Assembly (NCBI GenBank): GCA_000317655.1
Contig: CP003940.1
Span: 186,001-250,000, forward strand
Reading direction: 5' to 3'
DNA from: Cyanobacterium stanieri PCC 7202
GTDB taxonomy: Bacteria > Cyanobacteriota > Cyanobacteriia > Cyanobacteriales > Cyanobacteriaceae
DNA: 64,000 nt
Shown here: positions 45,990-55,645 of the stretch, in pieces
How the letters are laid out: every line of letters begins with the position of its first letter
Position numbering within the stretch: position 1 is the stretch's first letter
Program-made: the position numbers and the translations under genes
The notes under the pieces: generated by a model
The model's database searches: none
The model's input: only the letters and a program-made list of their open reading frames with translations
What the model was told of the DNA's origin: nothing

Positions 45990-46189
45990 TTTTAATATAT
46001 ATAGATAGAGGACAGGTTTTCAATAAGGCTTAGTAAGTAAGCGCAACAGCCATTAATAACTATTGCCCATAAAGAACATCAAAAAAATAACTGCGCATGA
46101 TTCTAACACAAACACCCTATAATGTATCAAGATATGACTTGACATTTAATTACCCTTATTTTAAAGCAAAATTTAGTTTAACTTAACTC

Positions 46190-46552
46190 ATGTTTGTTCT
46201 TAACGGTTACGAATACTTTCTCGGATTTTTACTTGTTAGTAGTTTAGTACCCATTCTAGCCCTAACTGCTTCCAAATTACTTAGACCTAGAACAGGAGGT
46301 CCTGAAAGACGCACTACTTATGAATCAGGGATGGAACCGATAGGCGGAGCTTGGATTCAATTCAACATTCGTTACTATATGTTTGCTCTAGTATTTGTTG
46401 TATTCGACGTAGAAACAGTTTTCCTTTATCCTTGGGCAGTAGCTTTTAATACCCTTGGATTATTAGCCTTTGTAGAAGCCCTCATTTTTATCTCCATTCT
46501 CGTGGTTGCCCTCGTCTATGCTTGGCGTAAAGGTGCTTTAGAATGGTCTTAA
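46190..46552 (+). CDS. ndhC: NAD(P)H-quinone oxidoreductase subunit 3
   Basis: The 120-residue protein has three hydrophobic segments and the conserved NdhC blocks [22 protein letters not shown] and [13 protein letters not shown] (with the Asp-Glu pair). It is a small membrane-arm subunit of NDH-1 by the quinone site. It heads the ndhC-K-J unit; the 79-bp gap to ndhK holds a CAATTGACAATTAAC repeat. Length is normal. Confidence 0.97.
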   Translation: MFVLNGYEYFLGFLLVSSLVPILALTASKLLRPRTGGPERRTTYESGMEPIGGAWIQFNIRYYMFALVFVVFDVETVFLYPWAVAFNTLGLLAFVEALIFISILVVALVYAWRKGALEWS

Positions 46553-46631
46553 ATCAATTGACAATTAACAGTGGACAATTGACAGTTAAAATTGAGACAG
46601 AAGCAAAGACAGCTATTAAATTAAAATTATT

Positions 46632-47372
46632 ATGAACAATTCAACCCCTGATTTAGCCACTTTGGAACAAAACGCCAAAGACAAGATTCTGAATCCCATT
46701 GCCAGAAGTCAGGTGACACAAGATTTATCAGAAAACGTCATCTTAACCACCGTTGATGATTTGCACAACTGGGCAAGACTATCTAGTTTATGGCCGATGC
46801 TTTATGGCACTGCCTGTTGTTTTATTGAATTTGCAGCACTCATCGGTTCTCGTTTTGACTTCGATAGATTTGGTTTGGTGCCTCGTTCTAGCCCTCGTCA
46901 AGCGGATTTGATCATCACTGCAGGTACCATTACCATGAAAATGGCTCCTGCTTTGGTTCGGTTGTACGAAGAAATGCCTGAGCCTAAATATGTCATTGCC
47001 ATGGGGGCTTGTACCATCACTGGAGGAATGTTTAGCAGTGATTCTACTACTGCTGTGCGTGGGGTTGATAAATTAATCCCTGTGGATGTTTATATTCCGG
47101 GTTGTCCTCCCCGCCCCGAGGCAATTTTTGATGCCATCATCAAGTTGAGGAAAAAGGTTGCCAATGAATCTATCCAAGAAAGAGGTACGGTACAAAGACA
47201 AACTAACCGCTACTATAGTACAACCCATAACCTCAAGATAGTTGACCCTATCCTAGATGGCAAATATCTTCGTAATGATTCTTTGAAAAATCCCCCTGCG
47301 GAGTTGGCGGCTGCCATGGGTATGCCTGTTAATCCTGCATTAGAAACCAGTAAAGAAAAAGAGGAGGCTTAA
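46632..47372 (+). CDS. ndhK: NAD(P)H-quinone oxidoreductase subunit K (PSST)
   Basis: The 246-residue protein carries the four cysteines of the N2 [4Fe-4S] cluster: the CC pair in [10 protein letters not shown], one in MGACTITGG and one in [11 protein letters not shown]. It transfers electrons to plastoquinone in the NDH-1 connecting module. The last 50 residues form a cyanobacterial extension. It is followed 4 bp later by ndhJ. Confidence 0.97.
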   Translation: MNNSTPDLATLEQNAKDKILNPIARSQVTQDLSENVILTTVDDLHNWARLSSLWPMLYGTACCFIEFAALIGSRFDFDRFGLVPRSSPRQADLIITAGTITMKMAPALVRLYEEMPEPKYVIAMGACTITGGMFSSDSTTAVRGVDKLIPVDVYIPGCPPRPEAIFDAIIKLRKKVANESIQERGTVQRQTNRYYSTTHNLKIVDPILDGKYLRNDSLKNPPAELAAAMGMPVNPALETSKEKEEA

Positions 47373-47376
47373 AATA

Positions 47377-47907
47377 GTGACTGAAGAAAATCAAGAAAAT
47401 GTAGAAACCACTGAAAACACGGAAATTGTTGAGGCGGGAGAAACTTCTAAGTGGTTGACGGAGAATGGTTTTGATCACCAATCTTTGGAAAAAGATCATT
47501 CTGGCATTGAGTTAATACAAGTTGAGTCTGAGTATTTATTGCCTATTTGTACGGCTTTATATGCCTACGGTTTTAATTATCTACAATGTCAGGGTGCTTA
47601 TGATTTGGGCCCAGGTAAGGAGTTGGTAAGTTTTTATCATCTGATTAGGGTTAGTGATAATGCTGATACTCCCCAAGAGGTGAGAATTAAGGTTTTCTTG
47701 AATCGTGAAGAGCCGAAAGTTCCTTCTGTATATTGGATTTGGAAGGCGGCTGATTGGCAGGAGCGAGAAAGTTATGATATGTATGGCATTATTTATGAGG
47801 GTCATCCTAATCTTAAGCGTATTTTGATGAATGAGGATTGGATAGGTTGGCCTTTACGTAAGGATTATATTTCTCCTGATTTTTACGAGCTTCAGGATGC
47901 TTATTAA
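47377..47907 (+). CDS. ndhJ: NAD(P)H-quinone oxidoreductase subunit J
   Basis: The 176-residue product starts at GTG 47377, 4 bp after ndhK, and has the NuoC-family blocks [38 protein letters not shown] and [17 protein letters not shown]. It is the peripheral-arm subunit of NDH-1 that sits near NdhK and NdhH. The first 25 residues are acidic and variable. The ndhC-K-J order is conserved with chloroplast genomes. Confidence 0.97.
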   Translation: MTEENQENVETTENTEIVEAGETSKWLTENGFDHQSLEKDHSGIELIQVESEYLLPICTALYAYGFNYLQCQGAYDLGPGKELVSFYHLIRVSDNADTPQEVRIKVFLNREEPKVPSVYWIWKAADWQERESYDMYGIIYEGHPNLKRILMNEDWIGWPLRKDYISPDFYELQDAY

Positions 47908-48032
47908 TTAATATTCTCGTTTTTTAATCACGATGGGGGCGATGTTTTTGCGTTTTTAATAGGGCGCAGGGCGATCGCCCTTTTCTATGGTTCTATAATA
48001 ATAAATAGAATAAATTATTCTTAGTCAAAAAT

Positions 48033-48593
48033 ATGATTGCTACTCAACCATTAACTGATAAATTATCCTCGGAACAATATTTAAAAGACGAGGAAAAAAG
48101 TTTAGTAAAACGAGAATACATTAATGGAGAAGTATATGAAATGGCAGGTGCAAGTTCTAACCATATAACAATTGCAGGAAATATCTTTTTTTTATTAAAA
48201 AGTCATTTAAGAGGAGGCAATTGTCGAGTTTATATTTCGGATATGAAAGTTAGAATTGACCACTTGAATGTGTTTTATTATCCTGATGTGATTGTTACCT
48301 GCACTGAGGAAGATAAGAGCTTAAATTACTACAAAAAACAACCAAAAATCATTATTGAAGTTTTATCAGATAGTACAGAATCCTTGGATCGAGGGGATAA
48401 ATTTGCTGATTATCGTTCCATTGACACTTTAGAAGAATATTTACTTATTTCCCAAACAAAAAAAAGATTAGATTTATTTACAAAAAAAGATAATAATGCT
48501 TGGGAATTGACTTCTTTTTCCGAAGGAGAAAAGTTTAGATTAAATAGCATTAATTTTACCTGTGAAGTAACTGATATTTACGAAGATATTTAA
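48033..48593 (+). CDS. Uma2-family (DUF820) PD-(D/E)xK endonuclease-like protein
   Basis: The 186-residue protein shows the Uma2 fold: KREYINGEVYEMAGASSNH near the start, the Asp of YYPDVIV, and Glu/Lys in KIIIEVLSDSTESLDRGDK, forming a PD-(D/E)xK-type site. Cyanobacteria encode many such proteins of unknown role. The stop codons of this gene and of the convergent aminotransferase overlap. Terminal part (NSINFTCEVTDIYEDI) is normal for the family. Confidence 0.87.
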   Translation: MIATQPLTDKLSSEQYLKDEEKSLVKREYINGEVYEMAGASSNHITIAGNIFFLLKSHLRGGNCRVYISDMKVRIDHLNVFYYPDVIVTCTEEDKSLNYYKKQPKIIIEVLSDSTESLDRGDKFADYRSIDTLEEYLLISQTKKRLDLFTKKDNNAWELTSFSEGEKFRLNSINFTCEVTDIYEDI

Positions 48594-49747
48594 TCACTAT
48601 TTCTAACTATATCAGTTAAATGTTTCACTACCAACTCCAGATTTTCATCATCTATGCCGGGATACATAGGCAAAGAAAGGATATTATCACAAAGTATTTC
48701 AGCATTCGGAAAATCGCCTTTTTGGTAGCCTAAATATTCGTAAGCAGGTTGTAAATGACAAGGTATAGGATAATGTATTCCTGTTTGAATACCGATTTCA
48801 TCTAATTTATTTTGGATGATATTACGATCATAAATAGGCTGTGGAGAAGTTTCTATATTAATAACATAAAGATGATAAATATGCCCCCCTTGCACCACAT
48901 TTTTTATGGGGGTAATGCCATATTCGGCTAGGGGTTGTAAAAGTTGATCATATTTTGCCCCCGCCCGATTACGCCAATCATTCCATTTTTTTAAATGGGG
49001 TAATTTGATGTTTAACACTGCCCCCTGAACAGTATTTAAACGGCTATTGGTGCCAAAATCGGTATGATAGTATTTTTTGGGAGCACCATAATTTCTCAAA
49101 CTACGGACTTTTTGAGCGATTTCTTCGTTATCAGTAACCACCATTCCCCCATTACCAAATGCTCCTAAATTTTTACTAGGATAAAAACTAAAACCACTGG
49201 CTAAACCAATACTTCCTGCGGTTTTGCCTTCCCTTTGGGCTAAATGAGCTTGGGCGCTATCTTCAAAGATGATTAAATGGTTACTTTGGGCAAAATCTTC
49301 TATCTGTTGAGGGGATACCATTTGCCCATATAAATGGACGGGAACAATCGCTTTTGTTTTTTCGGTGATGGCTTTTTGGGCTGATTCTAAATCAATTAAG
49401 GCGGTGTTAATATCACAATCTACTAAAACAGGTTTCGCCCCTGCTAATATCACCCCGATAACTGTAGCGATAAAGGTGTTCGCAGGAACAATCACCTCAT
49501 CCCCTTCCATAATACCACAAGCTCTGAGTCCAAGGGCGATCGCATCGGTACCACTACCAACACCAATACCATATCTAACCCCACAAGCCTGTGCAAAATC
49601 TTTCTCAAACTTCCTAACTTCTTGACCTAAAATAAAATCCCCCCGTCGTATCACATCCCGTATTGCCCCATCAATATCCGCCAACAAAGGCTCGTTTTGC
49701 CAAGACAAATCAACAAAAGGAATATTAAGCAAATTACTATTCATCAA
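48590..49747 (-). CDS. DegT/DnrJ/EryC1/StrS sugar aminotransferase
   Basis: The 385-residue PLP enzyme has the family blocks PFVDLSWQNEP, GVGSGTDAIALGLRA, VPVHLYGQ, EDSAQAHLA and the lysine motif FYPSKNLGAFGNGGM. It aminates nucleotide-linked keto-sugars for polysaccharide or glycan building. There are no other sugar-modifying genes next to it, so the product is unknown. It is divergent from the carboxysome cluster and shares a 500-bp upstream region with it. Confidence 0.92.
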   Translation of the reverse strand: MMNSNLLNIPFVDLSWQNEPLLADIDGAIRDVIRRGDFILGQEVRKFEKDFAQACGVRYGIGVGSGTDAIALGLRACGIMEGDEVIVPANTFIATVIGVILAGAKPVLVDCDINTALIDLESAQKAITEKTKAIVPVHLYGQMVSPQQIEDFAQSNHLIIFEDSAQAHLAQREGKTAGSIGLASGFSFYPSKNLGAFGNGGMVVTDNEEIAQKVRSLRNYGAPKKYYHTDFGTNSRLNTVQGAVLNIKLPHLKKWNDWRNRAGAKYDQLLQPLAEYGITPIKNVVQGGHIYHLYVINIETSPQPIYDRNIIQNKLDEIGIQTGIHYPIPCHLQPAYEYLGYQKGDFPNAEILCDNILSLPMYPGIDDENLELVVKHLTDIVRNSD

Positions 49748-50248
49748 AGCCGTTAAAATATTTTGATTAATTAACTATTTATAACAAAAGATATTCATCT
49801 TCGATGAGTCAAATCAAGTATTGCTACGTAGCACAAATCATAAAAAAAACATATTTTCTTAACAAAACGTTATTGATCCCAAATATATTTAAAGACTATT
49901 TATTCTCCACTTTAACCCCAAATATATAGTGCAGATACAAAAACTAAGATCCAATATCAAAATCTTGCTAAAAAATAAAGAGTCATTAAAAATCATTAAG
50001 GAAAAGATTAATAAATATCATCATCCTTTATCTTGTCAAACGTACCACCCTTGTTTATGCTTATGTTAGATAAAATTTAAAATTCTGACAGCAAACTAAA
50101 ATTATCGACAAAAATTAAACTCACTTTTTTTGTCTAAGGATATTTTCTTTCCCACAAAAAGGGATCGACCGTCCAAAAAAGTAGTACATAAAAACTACCA
50201 TAAAGATAATTTTAACAAAAACAGAATAGGAGATAACAAAAACAAAAA
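49748..50248. promoter_or_regulatory. 500-bp region upstream of the ccm cluster
   Basis: This AT-rich region separates the divergent DegT gene and ccmK. A small inverted repeat GTAGT-N8-ACTAC occurs at 50184-50201. A purine-rich AGGAGA lies about 20 bases before the ccmK start, more distant than usual. I could not identify a firm -10/-35 pair or a riboswitch. Confidence 0.4.
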
Positions 50249-50560
50249 ATGTCAATTGCAGTAGGAATGATTGAAACCCTAGGGTTTCCCGCAGTAGTAG
50301 AAGCTGCTGATGCCATGGTGAAGGCCGCTCGTGTAACCCTTGTGGGTTATGAAAAAATCGGTAGTGGTCGTGTAACCGTAATTATTAGAGGAGACGTATC
50401 CGAGGTACAGGCTTCTGTAGCCGCTGGGATTGAAAGAGCCAATAGTGTAAATGGTGGAGAAGTATTATCTACCCATATTATTGCTCGTCCCCACGAAAAC
50501 CTCGAATATGTCCTACCCATTCGCTATACCGAAGAAGTAGAGCAATTCCGTACTTACTAA
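50249..50560 (+). CDS. ccmK2: Carboxysome shell hexamer protein CcmK (CcmK2-type, first copy)
   Basis: CcmK forms the hexagonal facet tiles of the beta-carboxysome. The 103-residue BMC-domain protein has [22 protein letters not shown], the pore loop [12 protein letters not shown] and the [20 protein letters not shown] tail. Length is that of CcmK2. It is the first of three tandem copies, 83 bp before the second. It shares long identical DNA stretches with the third copy in its 5' half, suggesting gene conversion. Confidence 0.97.
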   Translation: MSIAVGMIETLGFPAVVEAADAMVKAARVTLVGYEKIGSGRVTVIIRGDVSEVQASVAAGIERANSVNGGEVLSTHIIARPHENLEYVLPIRYTEEVEQFRTY

Positions 50561-50643
50561 AGACGAAATCTAAATTTAACTACCGCCCATAAGTAGTTTT
50601 AACTTATACATACAAAATCAAACAACATTAGGAAATATTAATT

Positions 50644-50955
50644 ATGTCAATTGCAGTAGGAATGATCGAAACCTTGGGTTTCCCCGCAGTAGTAGAAGCC
50701 GCTGACTCCATGGTAAAAGCTGCCCGTGTAACCCTTGTGGGTTACGAAAAAATCGGTAGTGGTCGTGTAACCGTTATCGTTAGAGGAGACGTATCCGAAG
50801 TACAAGCCTCTATCGCTGCAGGTATCGAAGGTGCGAACAGAGTAAACGGTGGTCAGGTATTATCCACCCACATCATTGCTCGTCCCCACGAAAACCTCGA
50901 GTATGTACTACCTATCCGTTACACCGAGGAAGTTGAGCAGTTCCGTAGTTATTAA
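50644..50955 (+). CDS. ccmK: Carboxysome shell hexamer protein CcmK (second copy)
   Basis: The 103-residue product is nearly identical to the first copy, with changes confined to a few sites (for example DSMVK instead of DAMVK, and GANRVNGGQ instead of RANSVNGGE). It keeps the pore loop KIGSGR. Length fits CcmK2 rather than CcmK1. The duplicate may tune shell permeability or dosage. It is 59 bp before the third copy. Confidence 0.97.
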   Translation: MSIAVGMIETLGFPAVVEAADSMVKAARVTLVGYEKIGSGRVTVIVRGDVSEVQASIAAGIEGANRVNGGQVLSTHIIARPHENLEYVLPIRYTEEVEQFRSY

Positions 50956-51014
50956 TTTCTAATAGCTACCTACAAACATCATAGTGTCAGTCAAAACAAA
51001 AAAAAGTAACGATT

Positions 51015-51359
51015 ATGTCAATTGCAGTAGGAATGATTGAAACCCTAGGGTTTCCCGCCGTGGTAGAAGCCGCCGATGCGATGGTGAAAGCCGCCCGTGT
51101 AACCCTTGTGGGTTATGAAAAAATCGGTAGTGGTCGTGTGACTGTTATCGTCAGAGGAGATGTATCCGAAGTACAAGCGTCAATTTCTGCGGGTATTGAC
51201 AATGTAAAACGAGTAAATGGTGGTCAGGTATTATCTCACCATATCATCGCTCGTCCCCATGAAAACCTCGAATACGTCTTACCCATTCGTTATACCGAAG
51301 AAGTAGAACAGTTCAGAGAAAGCATCAACCCTCGTCCTTTAGGCAACAGAAGACCATAA
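51015..51359 (+). CDS. ccmK1: Carboxysome shell hexamer protein CcmK (CcmK1-type, C-terminal extension)
   Basis: The third copy has 114 residues and ends in the longer, basic tail [14 protein letters not shown], as CcmK1 does. Its BMC core again matches copies one and two, while the helix around residue 70 differs ([14 protein letters not shown]). The first 44 bases are identical to copy one. It lies 16 bp before ccmL, so the cluster probably continues as one transcript. Confidence 0.96.
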   Translation: MSIAVGMIETLGFPAVVEAADAMVKAARVTLVGYEKIGSGRVTVIVRGDVSEVQASISAGIDNVKRVNGGQVLSHHIIARPHENLEYVLPIRYTEEVEQFRESINPRPLGNRRP

Positions 51360-51375
51360 TTTTAGGTTAATCAAA

Positions 51376-51684
51376 GTGCAAATAGCTCAAGTGTGCGGTA
51401 CCGTCGTTAGTAACCTTAAGTCCAGAAATTTGACTGGGGTAAAACTCCTTTTGGTTCAATTAGTCGATGCGGAGGGAAATCTTCTCCCCACCTATGAGGT
51501 GGCAGGGGATACCGTAGGCGCAGGAATTAATGAGTGGGTTTTAATTACTAGGGGTAGTGCGGCAAGAAAGGAGACAGGACAGGAAAATCGTCCTGTGGAT
51601 GCCATGGTGGTAGGTATTATTGATACAGTGACAGTCGCATCAGGAATGCTTTACAGCAAAAAAGATGTAGAAAGAATGTATTAA
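51376..51684 (+). CDS. ccmL: Carboxysome shell vertex protein CcmL
   Basis: CcmL pentamers cap the vertices of the shell. The 102-residue protein starts at GTG 51376 (MQIAQVCGTVVSNLKSRNLT) and shows the BMC-V family pattern including GAGINEWVLITRGSAAR and VVGIIDTVTV. Length is normal. It sits between ccmK1 and ccmM and probably shares their transcript; the 124-bp gap to ccmM contains the ccmM leader. Confidence 0.96.
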   Translation: MQIAQVCGTVVSNLKSRNLTGVKLLLVQLVDAEGNLLPTYEVAGDTVGAGINEWVLITRGSAARKETGQENRPVDAMVVGIIDTVTVASGMLYSKKDVERMY

Positions 51685-51798
51685 TCTGCTACCGTTTCCC
51701 TTTCTTAAATAAAATATCGAGGACAAGGAGACTAACTCACAATGGCTGGGGAATGGTTGACCTCTTTTGTCCTTTTTAAAGTTCGTAGTATAAAAAAT

Positions 51799-51804
51799 GG
51801 AGGT
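51799..51804 (+). promoter_or_regulatory. Ribosome-binding site deciding the ccmM start
   Basis: GGAGGT lies 5 bases before ATG 51809. The alternative upstream ATG (51797) overlaps this site and would add four residues. With the 51809 start, residue numbers of the active site coincide with those of characterised CcmM. Confidence 0.8.
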
Positions 51805-51808
51805 TTTC

Positions 51809-53821
51809 ATGCGCGTCCCTAAAATGGCAGCGCCCCCTACTCCTTGGTCCAAGGATTTGGCGGAGCCGAGGGTAGATGAAACTGCCTATGTGCATTCTTT
51901 TTCTAATTTAATTGGTGATGTGACGGTGGGTTCCCATGTGATGGTAGCCCCCGGCACTTCTATTCGTGCCGATGAGGGTACACCCTTTTATATTGGTGAT
52001 GATAGCAATATTCAGGATGGGGTGGTAATTCATGGGTTAGAAAAAGGTCGAGTGAAGGGTGACGATGGCAAGGACTATTCTGTGTGGATTGGTAAGGAAA
52101 CCTGTATTACTCATTTATGTTTAATCCATGGTCCTGCCTATGTGGGCAATAATTGTTTTATTGGATTCCGTTCCACGATTTTTAATGCCCGAGTTGGTGA
52201 TGGTTGTATCGTAATGATGCACGCATTGATTCAGGATGTGGAAATTCCTCCGGGGAAATATATTCCTTCGGGGTCTATTATTACTAATCAACAACAAGCA
52301 GATCGTCTTCCTGATGTCCAGCCTGAAGATAAGGAGTTTGCGGCTCATGTGGTTCATGTTAATGAGGCTCTGGCGGAGGGTTATCTTTGCGCCCAAAATG
52401 ATGCCTGTATGACCAATTATCGCACTCAGGCTGTTCCTAGTTCATCTAATCATAATAATAATCAAGATAATAATAGTTATCAATCAGTAACTAATATGAG
52501 TTTAAATACAGATATAGTTAATCAAGTTCGTTCTCTCCTCAGACAGGGGTATAAAATTGGAGTCGAATATGCCAGTGTACGTCGTTTTAGAACTAAGTCC
52601 TGGTTGACTGGTTCTATTAATGCAACCCAAGAAGCCCAAGTTTTGGCGGAGTTAGAAGGTTTTTTAAATGAACATCAAGGGGAGTATGTTCGTTTGATTG
52701 GGGTGGATACCCAAGCTAAGGCAAGGGTTGCGGAAATCATTATCCAGCGCCCTGATGATACTCCTGGACAGCCTTCTCGTTTAAATACTACCTCCGTGGC
52801 TCCTGCGGTGGCTAATGCGAGTAGTAACGGTGGTGCTTCTGTGGTGGCTGCCAATGGTACTGATATTAGTGGTGAAGTGCGATCGCTCATACAAGGCGGT
52901 TATAACATTGGGGTAGAACATGCAGATGTTCGTCGCTTTAAGGCAAAATCTTGGATTACTGCCCCTAGCATTACCACTAATTCTGTCAATGAAGCGGTGA
53001 AAACCCTACAGGGTTATCTCAAGGAGTTTGATGGAGAATATGTGCGTATTATTGGGGTTGATCCTCAAGCCAAAAAACGTGTTTCCCAAACTATTATCCA
53101 GCGCCCTGGGGAATCTGCGGCGGTAAGTGGTAATGGTGGTGGTGGTAGTTATACCCCCCGTAGCAACAATGGTAATGGTGCAGTAACTACCAGTTTGAGT
53201 TCTGAAGCAGTGGAGCAGGTACGCTCTTTGTTGGGTCAGGGTTATCAGATTGGCACTGAACACGCTGATATTCGTCATTTTAAGGCAAAATCTTGGAAGA
53301 GTTGCTCCCCCATCAAGGCAACCAATGAAAGGGATGTTATTACTGCCCTAGAGGGTTGTATGCAAGAACATGCTGGAGAGTATGTGCGCATGATTGGTAT
53401 TGATACTGAGGCAAAACGCCGTGTGTTGGAGATGATGATTCAACGCCCTGGAGATAATCGTGAGCCTCAAACGGTGAAAACTTCTTCTAGTTCTAATGGT
53501 GCTAGTCGTCCTGCCTCCGTGGCTTCTTCTAATGGACGTAATGGTCATACCGTGAGCAGTCGTTTAGGGGATGATGTACTCAAACAGTTGCGATCGCTCC
53601 TATCCCAAGGTTATAAAATTGGCACTGAACACGCCACTGTAAGACGTTTTAAGGCTAAGTCTTGGCAGAGTTGTTCTCCTATCAATAGCACCAACGAATC
53701 TGAAGTTATCAGAGCCTTAGAAGGTTGTCTTCAAGATCATGATGGCGAATATGTCCGCATGATTGGTATTGATACAGATGCCAAAAAACGTGTGGCTGAG
53801 GCTATTATTCAGCGTCCATAA
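51809..53821 (+). CDS. ccmM: Carboxysome assembly protein CcmM (gamma-carbonic anhydrase-like domain plus four SSU-like domains)
   Basis: CcmM gathers Rubisco inside the carboxysome. From ATG 51809 it has 670 residues. The N-terminal left-handed beta-helix (about 1-205) has His75 (VVIHG), His102 (ITHLC) and His107 (LIHGP), plus the Cys194/Cys200 pair, identical in position to the active Thermosynechococcus enzyme. Four Rubisco-small-subunit-like modules follow at about 233-318, 351-434, 464-548 and 587-670. A Cys pair (SCSP with EGC) is present only in modules 3 and 4. Gly/Ser/Asn linkers join the modules. It follows ccmL. Confidence 0.96.
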   Translation: MRVPKMAAPPTPWSKDLAEPRVDETAYVHSFSNLIGDVTVGSHVMVAPGTSIRADEGTPFYIGDDSNIQDGVVIHGLEKGRVKGDDGKDYSVWIGKETCITHLCLIHGPAYVGNNCFIGFRSTIFNARVGDGCIVMMHALIQDVEIPPGKYIPSGSIITNQQQADRLPDVQPEDKEFAAHVVHVNEALAEGYLCAQNDACMTNYRTQAVPSSSNHNNNQDNNSYQSVTNMSLNTDIVNQVRSLLRQGYKIGVEYASVRRFRTKSWLTGSINATQEAQVLAELEGFLNEHQGEYVRLIGVDTQAKARVAEIIIQRPDDTPGQPSRLNTTSVAPAVANASSNGGASVVAANGTDISGEVRSLIQGGYNIGVEHADVRRFKAKSWITAPSITTNSVNEAVKTLQGYLKEFDGEYVRIIGVDPQAKKRVSQTIIQRPGESAAVSGNGGGGSYTPRSNNGNGAVTTSLSSEAVEQVRSLLGQGYQIGTEHADIRHFKAKSWKSCSPIKATNERDVITALEGCMQEHAGEYVRMIGIDTEAKRRVLEMMIQRPGDNREPQTVKTSSSSNGASRPASVASSNGRNGHTVSSRLGDDVLKQLRSLLSQGYKIGTEHATVRRFKAKSWQSCSPINSTNESEVIRALEGCLQDHDGEYVRMIGIDTDAKKRVAEAIIQRP

Positions 53822-53832
53822 TTGTCTTATTT

Positions 53833-53881
53833 CCCCCTCTGTTATCCTTTGTTTTTTACTCAGTAAATGAGGGGGATTTTT
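53833..53881 (+). terminator. Possible terminator after ccmM
   Basis: CCCCCTC (53833-53839) pairs with GAGGGGG (53869-53875), and ATTTTT follows. The loop is long (29 nt). If it works, ccmN would be transcribed mainly from its own promoter. Confidence 0.5.
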
Positions 53882-54042
53882 AACCAAAACAAACATAAAA
53901 TATACTCTGTTTAATCAATAAATTTAACCTTAATTTTCCTTTAAAAAAATCTATTTTATATCTATTTAAATACTTACTAGATTTTAATAAATAGTTTTAA
54001 TATTTCAAAAAAAAATCAGTTCAAAAAAACAATTTAGCTCGA

Positions 54043-54783
54043 ATGTCATTACCCATTCTGCAACCAAGCACAAGTAAAAATATCCAAATCCGAGGCGATG
54101 TCACCATAGATGATAGTGCGGTTATTGCTGATGGTGTGATCATAAATGCTCCCGAAGGTGCTAAAATCATCATTCGCAGTGGAGTATGTTTGGGCATGGG
54201 TTCGATTATTACTGCTTTTCCCGAGGCGACCATTGAAATTAAGGCTAATGCGATTTTGGGTGCTGGGTGTCTGATTTTTGGGCAATGTACCATCGGCAAT
54301 CAGGTTTCTATCGGTTCGGCAGTCACTATCTATAATGTGGATATTGAACCTTTGAGCGTTATTCCTTCTGGTACCGTTATGGGCGATCGCTCCCGGACTG
54401 TTACCATAGAAAGTGAAACCATACCCGAAGCCTCTTCAGAAGAAACTCAAGAAATTACGACCACTCAAAAGGAAACTGCAGAATCTGAGAAAGCTAAATC
54501 CGATGCCATTAAACAACAAGAGCATCTTAATAAATATAGAAATAAAATACCATCCCTTGATTCGGTTCAAAATCAAATCCCTACTACTCCCCAAAACCAT
54601 CAAGATACCACCCCCCAAGAAGATACTCAGAATAAACAAGAAAAACAAGAGGCGATCGCCACAGACGATGATCCTTGGGGTATAACCAAATCAGACTCTA
54701 AAGAAGTAGCAGGACAAGTCTATATCAATAGATTATTCGTAACTCTGTTTCCAGAAAAAAATATCCCTCCTCAACAAACCTAA
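54043..54783 (+). CDS. ccmN: Carboxysome assembly protein CcmN
   Basis: CcmN links CcmM-Rubisco cargo to the CcmK shell. The 246-residue protein has a left-handed beta-helix N-terminal half (about 10-125, with GVCLGMGSIITAFPEA and GAGCLIFGQCTIGNQVSIG), a long disordered linker rich in Gln/Glu/Thr (125-220), and a C-terminal encapsulation peptide VAGQVYINRLFVTLFPEK that should form the shell-binding amphipathic helix. It lies 221 bp after ccmM, across a possible terminator. Confidence 0.95.
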   Translation: MSLPILQPSTSKNIQIRGDVTIDDSAVIADGVIINAPEGAKIIIRSGVCLGMGSIITAFPEATIEIKANAILGAGCLIFGQCTIGNQVSIGSAVTIYNVDIEPLSVIPSGTVMGDRSRTVTIESETIPEASSEETQEITTTQKETAESEKAKSDAIKQQEHLNKYRNKIPSLDSVQNQIPTTPQNHQDTTPQEDTQNKQEKQEAIATDDDPWGITKSDSKEVAGQVYINRLFVTLFPEKNIPPQQT

Positions 54784-54788
54784 AAAAA

Positions 54789-55433
54789 TCAGTCTGAGTC
54801 ATGAAGAGCGTTAATCACCTCAGCACATTTTTGGGTCACAGGTTCTAAATCTCTTTTCTTGGTAGATGCGGGAGGAGCAATCACATCACCAAATTTGATC
54901 GTCACCGATACAGGTTGAGGTAGTTTTTTCCCCTTTACCAAAATATTTTCTGTACCACGAAGACACACGGGCAGAATAGAGGCCTGAGATTTTGCCGCAA
55001 TTAATGCTGCCCCCAGTTTAGGGTTATAAACCTTACCATCAGGGGTGCGAGTACCTTCTATAAAGACACAGGTAGCCCATTCTTGTTCTATTCTAGCCAA
55101 TGCTTGACGGATGGCGTTGCGATCGCCCTCACCCCGATTGACAGGATAAGCCCCCAAAAAAGAGATCAACTTACCAAAAATAGGAGAATCAAATAACTCC
55201 TGCTTTGCCATAAAAGAAACCCTGCGAGGCATAGCACAAGCAAGAATGGGAGGATCAAACACACTGGCATGGTTACTAACAATAATTAACTTACCCTCCC
55301 GAGGTACTTTCTCGACATTTTCTACCTTGCCTCGAAAATAGCCATGAAAAAAAGGAGAAACCACCAATAATTTAGCCAAATAATAAATCGCTGGATTAGT
55401 CTTTTTGATCGCAGGTTTAGAGTCCTTAGTCAT
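54789..55433 (-). CDS. plsC: 1-acyl-sn-glycerol-3-phosphate acyltransferase (PlsC family)
   Basis: The 214-residue enzyme has the acyltransferase H-x4-D motif in SNHASVFDPP, the glycerol-phosphate block FIEGTRTPDGK, and an N-terminal hydrophobic stretch that can associate with the membrane. It acylates lysophosphatidate in membrane lipid synthesis. The sequence order and length are normal for cyanobacterial PlsC. It converges on ccmN with a gap of 5 bp. Confidence 0.93.
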   Translation of the reverse strand: MTKDSKPAIKKTNPAIYYLAKLLVVSPFFHGYFRGKVENVEKVPREGKLIIVSNHASVFDPPILACAMPRRVSFMAKQELFDSPIFGKLISFLGAYPVNRGEGDRNAIRQALARIEQEWATCVFIEGTRTPDGKVYNPKLGAALIAAKSQASILPVCLRGTENILVKGKKLPQPVSVTIKFGDVIAPPASTKKRDLEPVTQKCAEVINALHDSD

Positions 55434-55645
55434 TTTGAACTTCTTTTGTTAAGATATTTTAAGCCAATAAAGATGTATAATTGACGACCAACTGTTAACA
55501 TTACCTCGAAACATATAAGTAGTTTGAGGAACATATACTTAAAAAATTTTGTCATTCAAGTAAATCTCTAAACTTAAATTTACAATTATCAATCACTTTT
55601 GAGCAACTTATCAGCAAAAGTTCATTTAATCCTGTCCATAACAAT

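Noticed and set aside
48033-48593. Toxin-antitoxin role for the Uma2 protein
   Set aside because: No small partner gene is adjacent; neighbours are ndhJ and a convergent aminotransferase.
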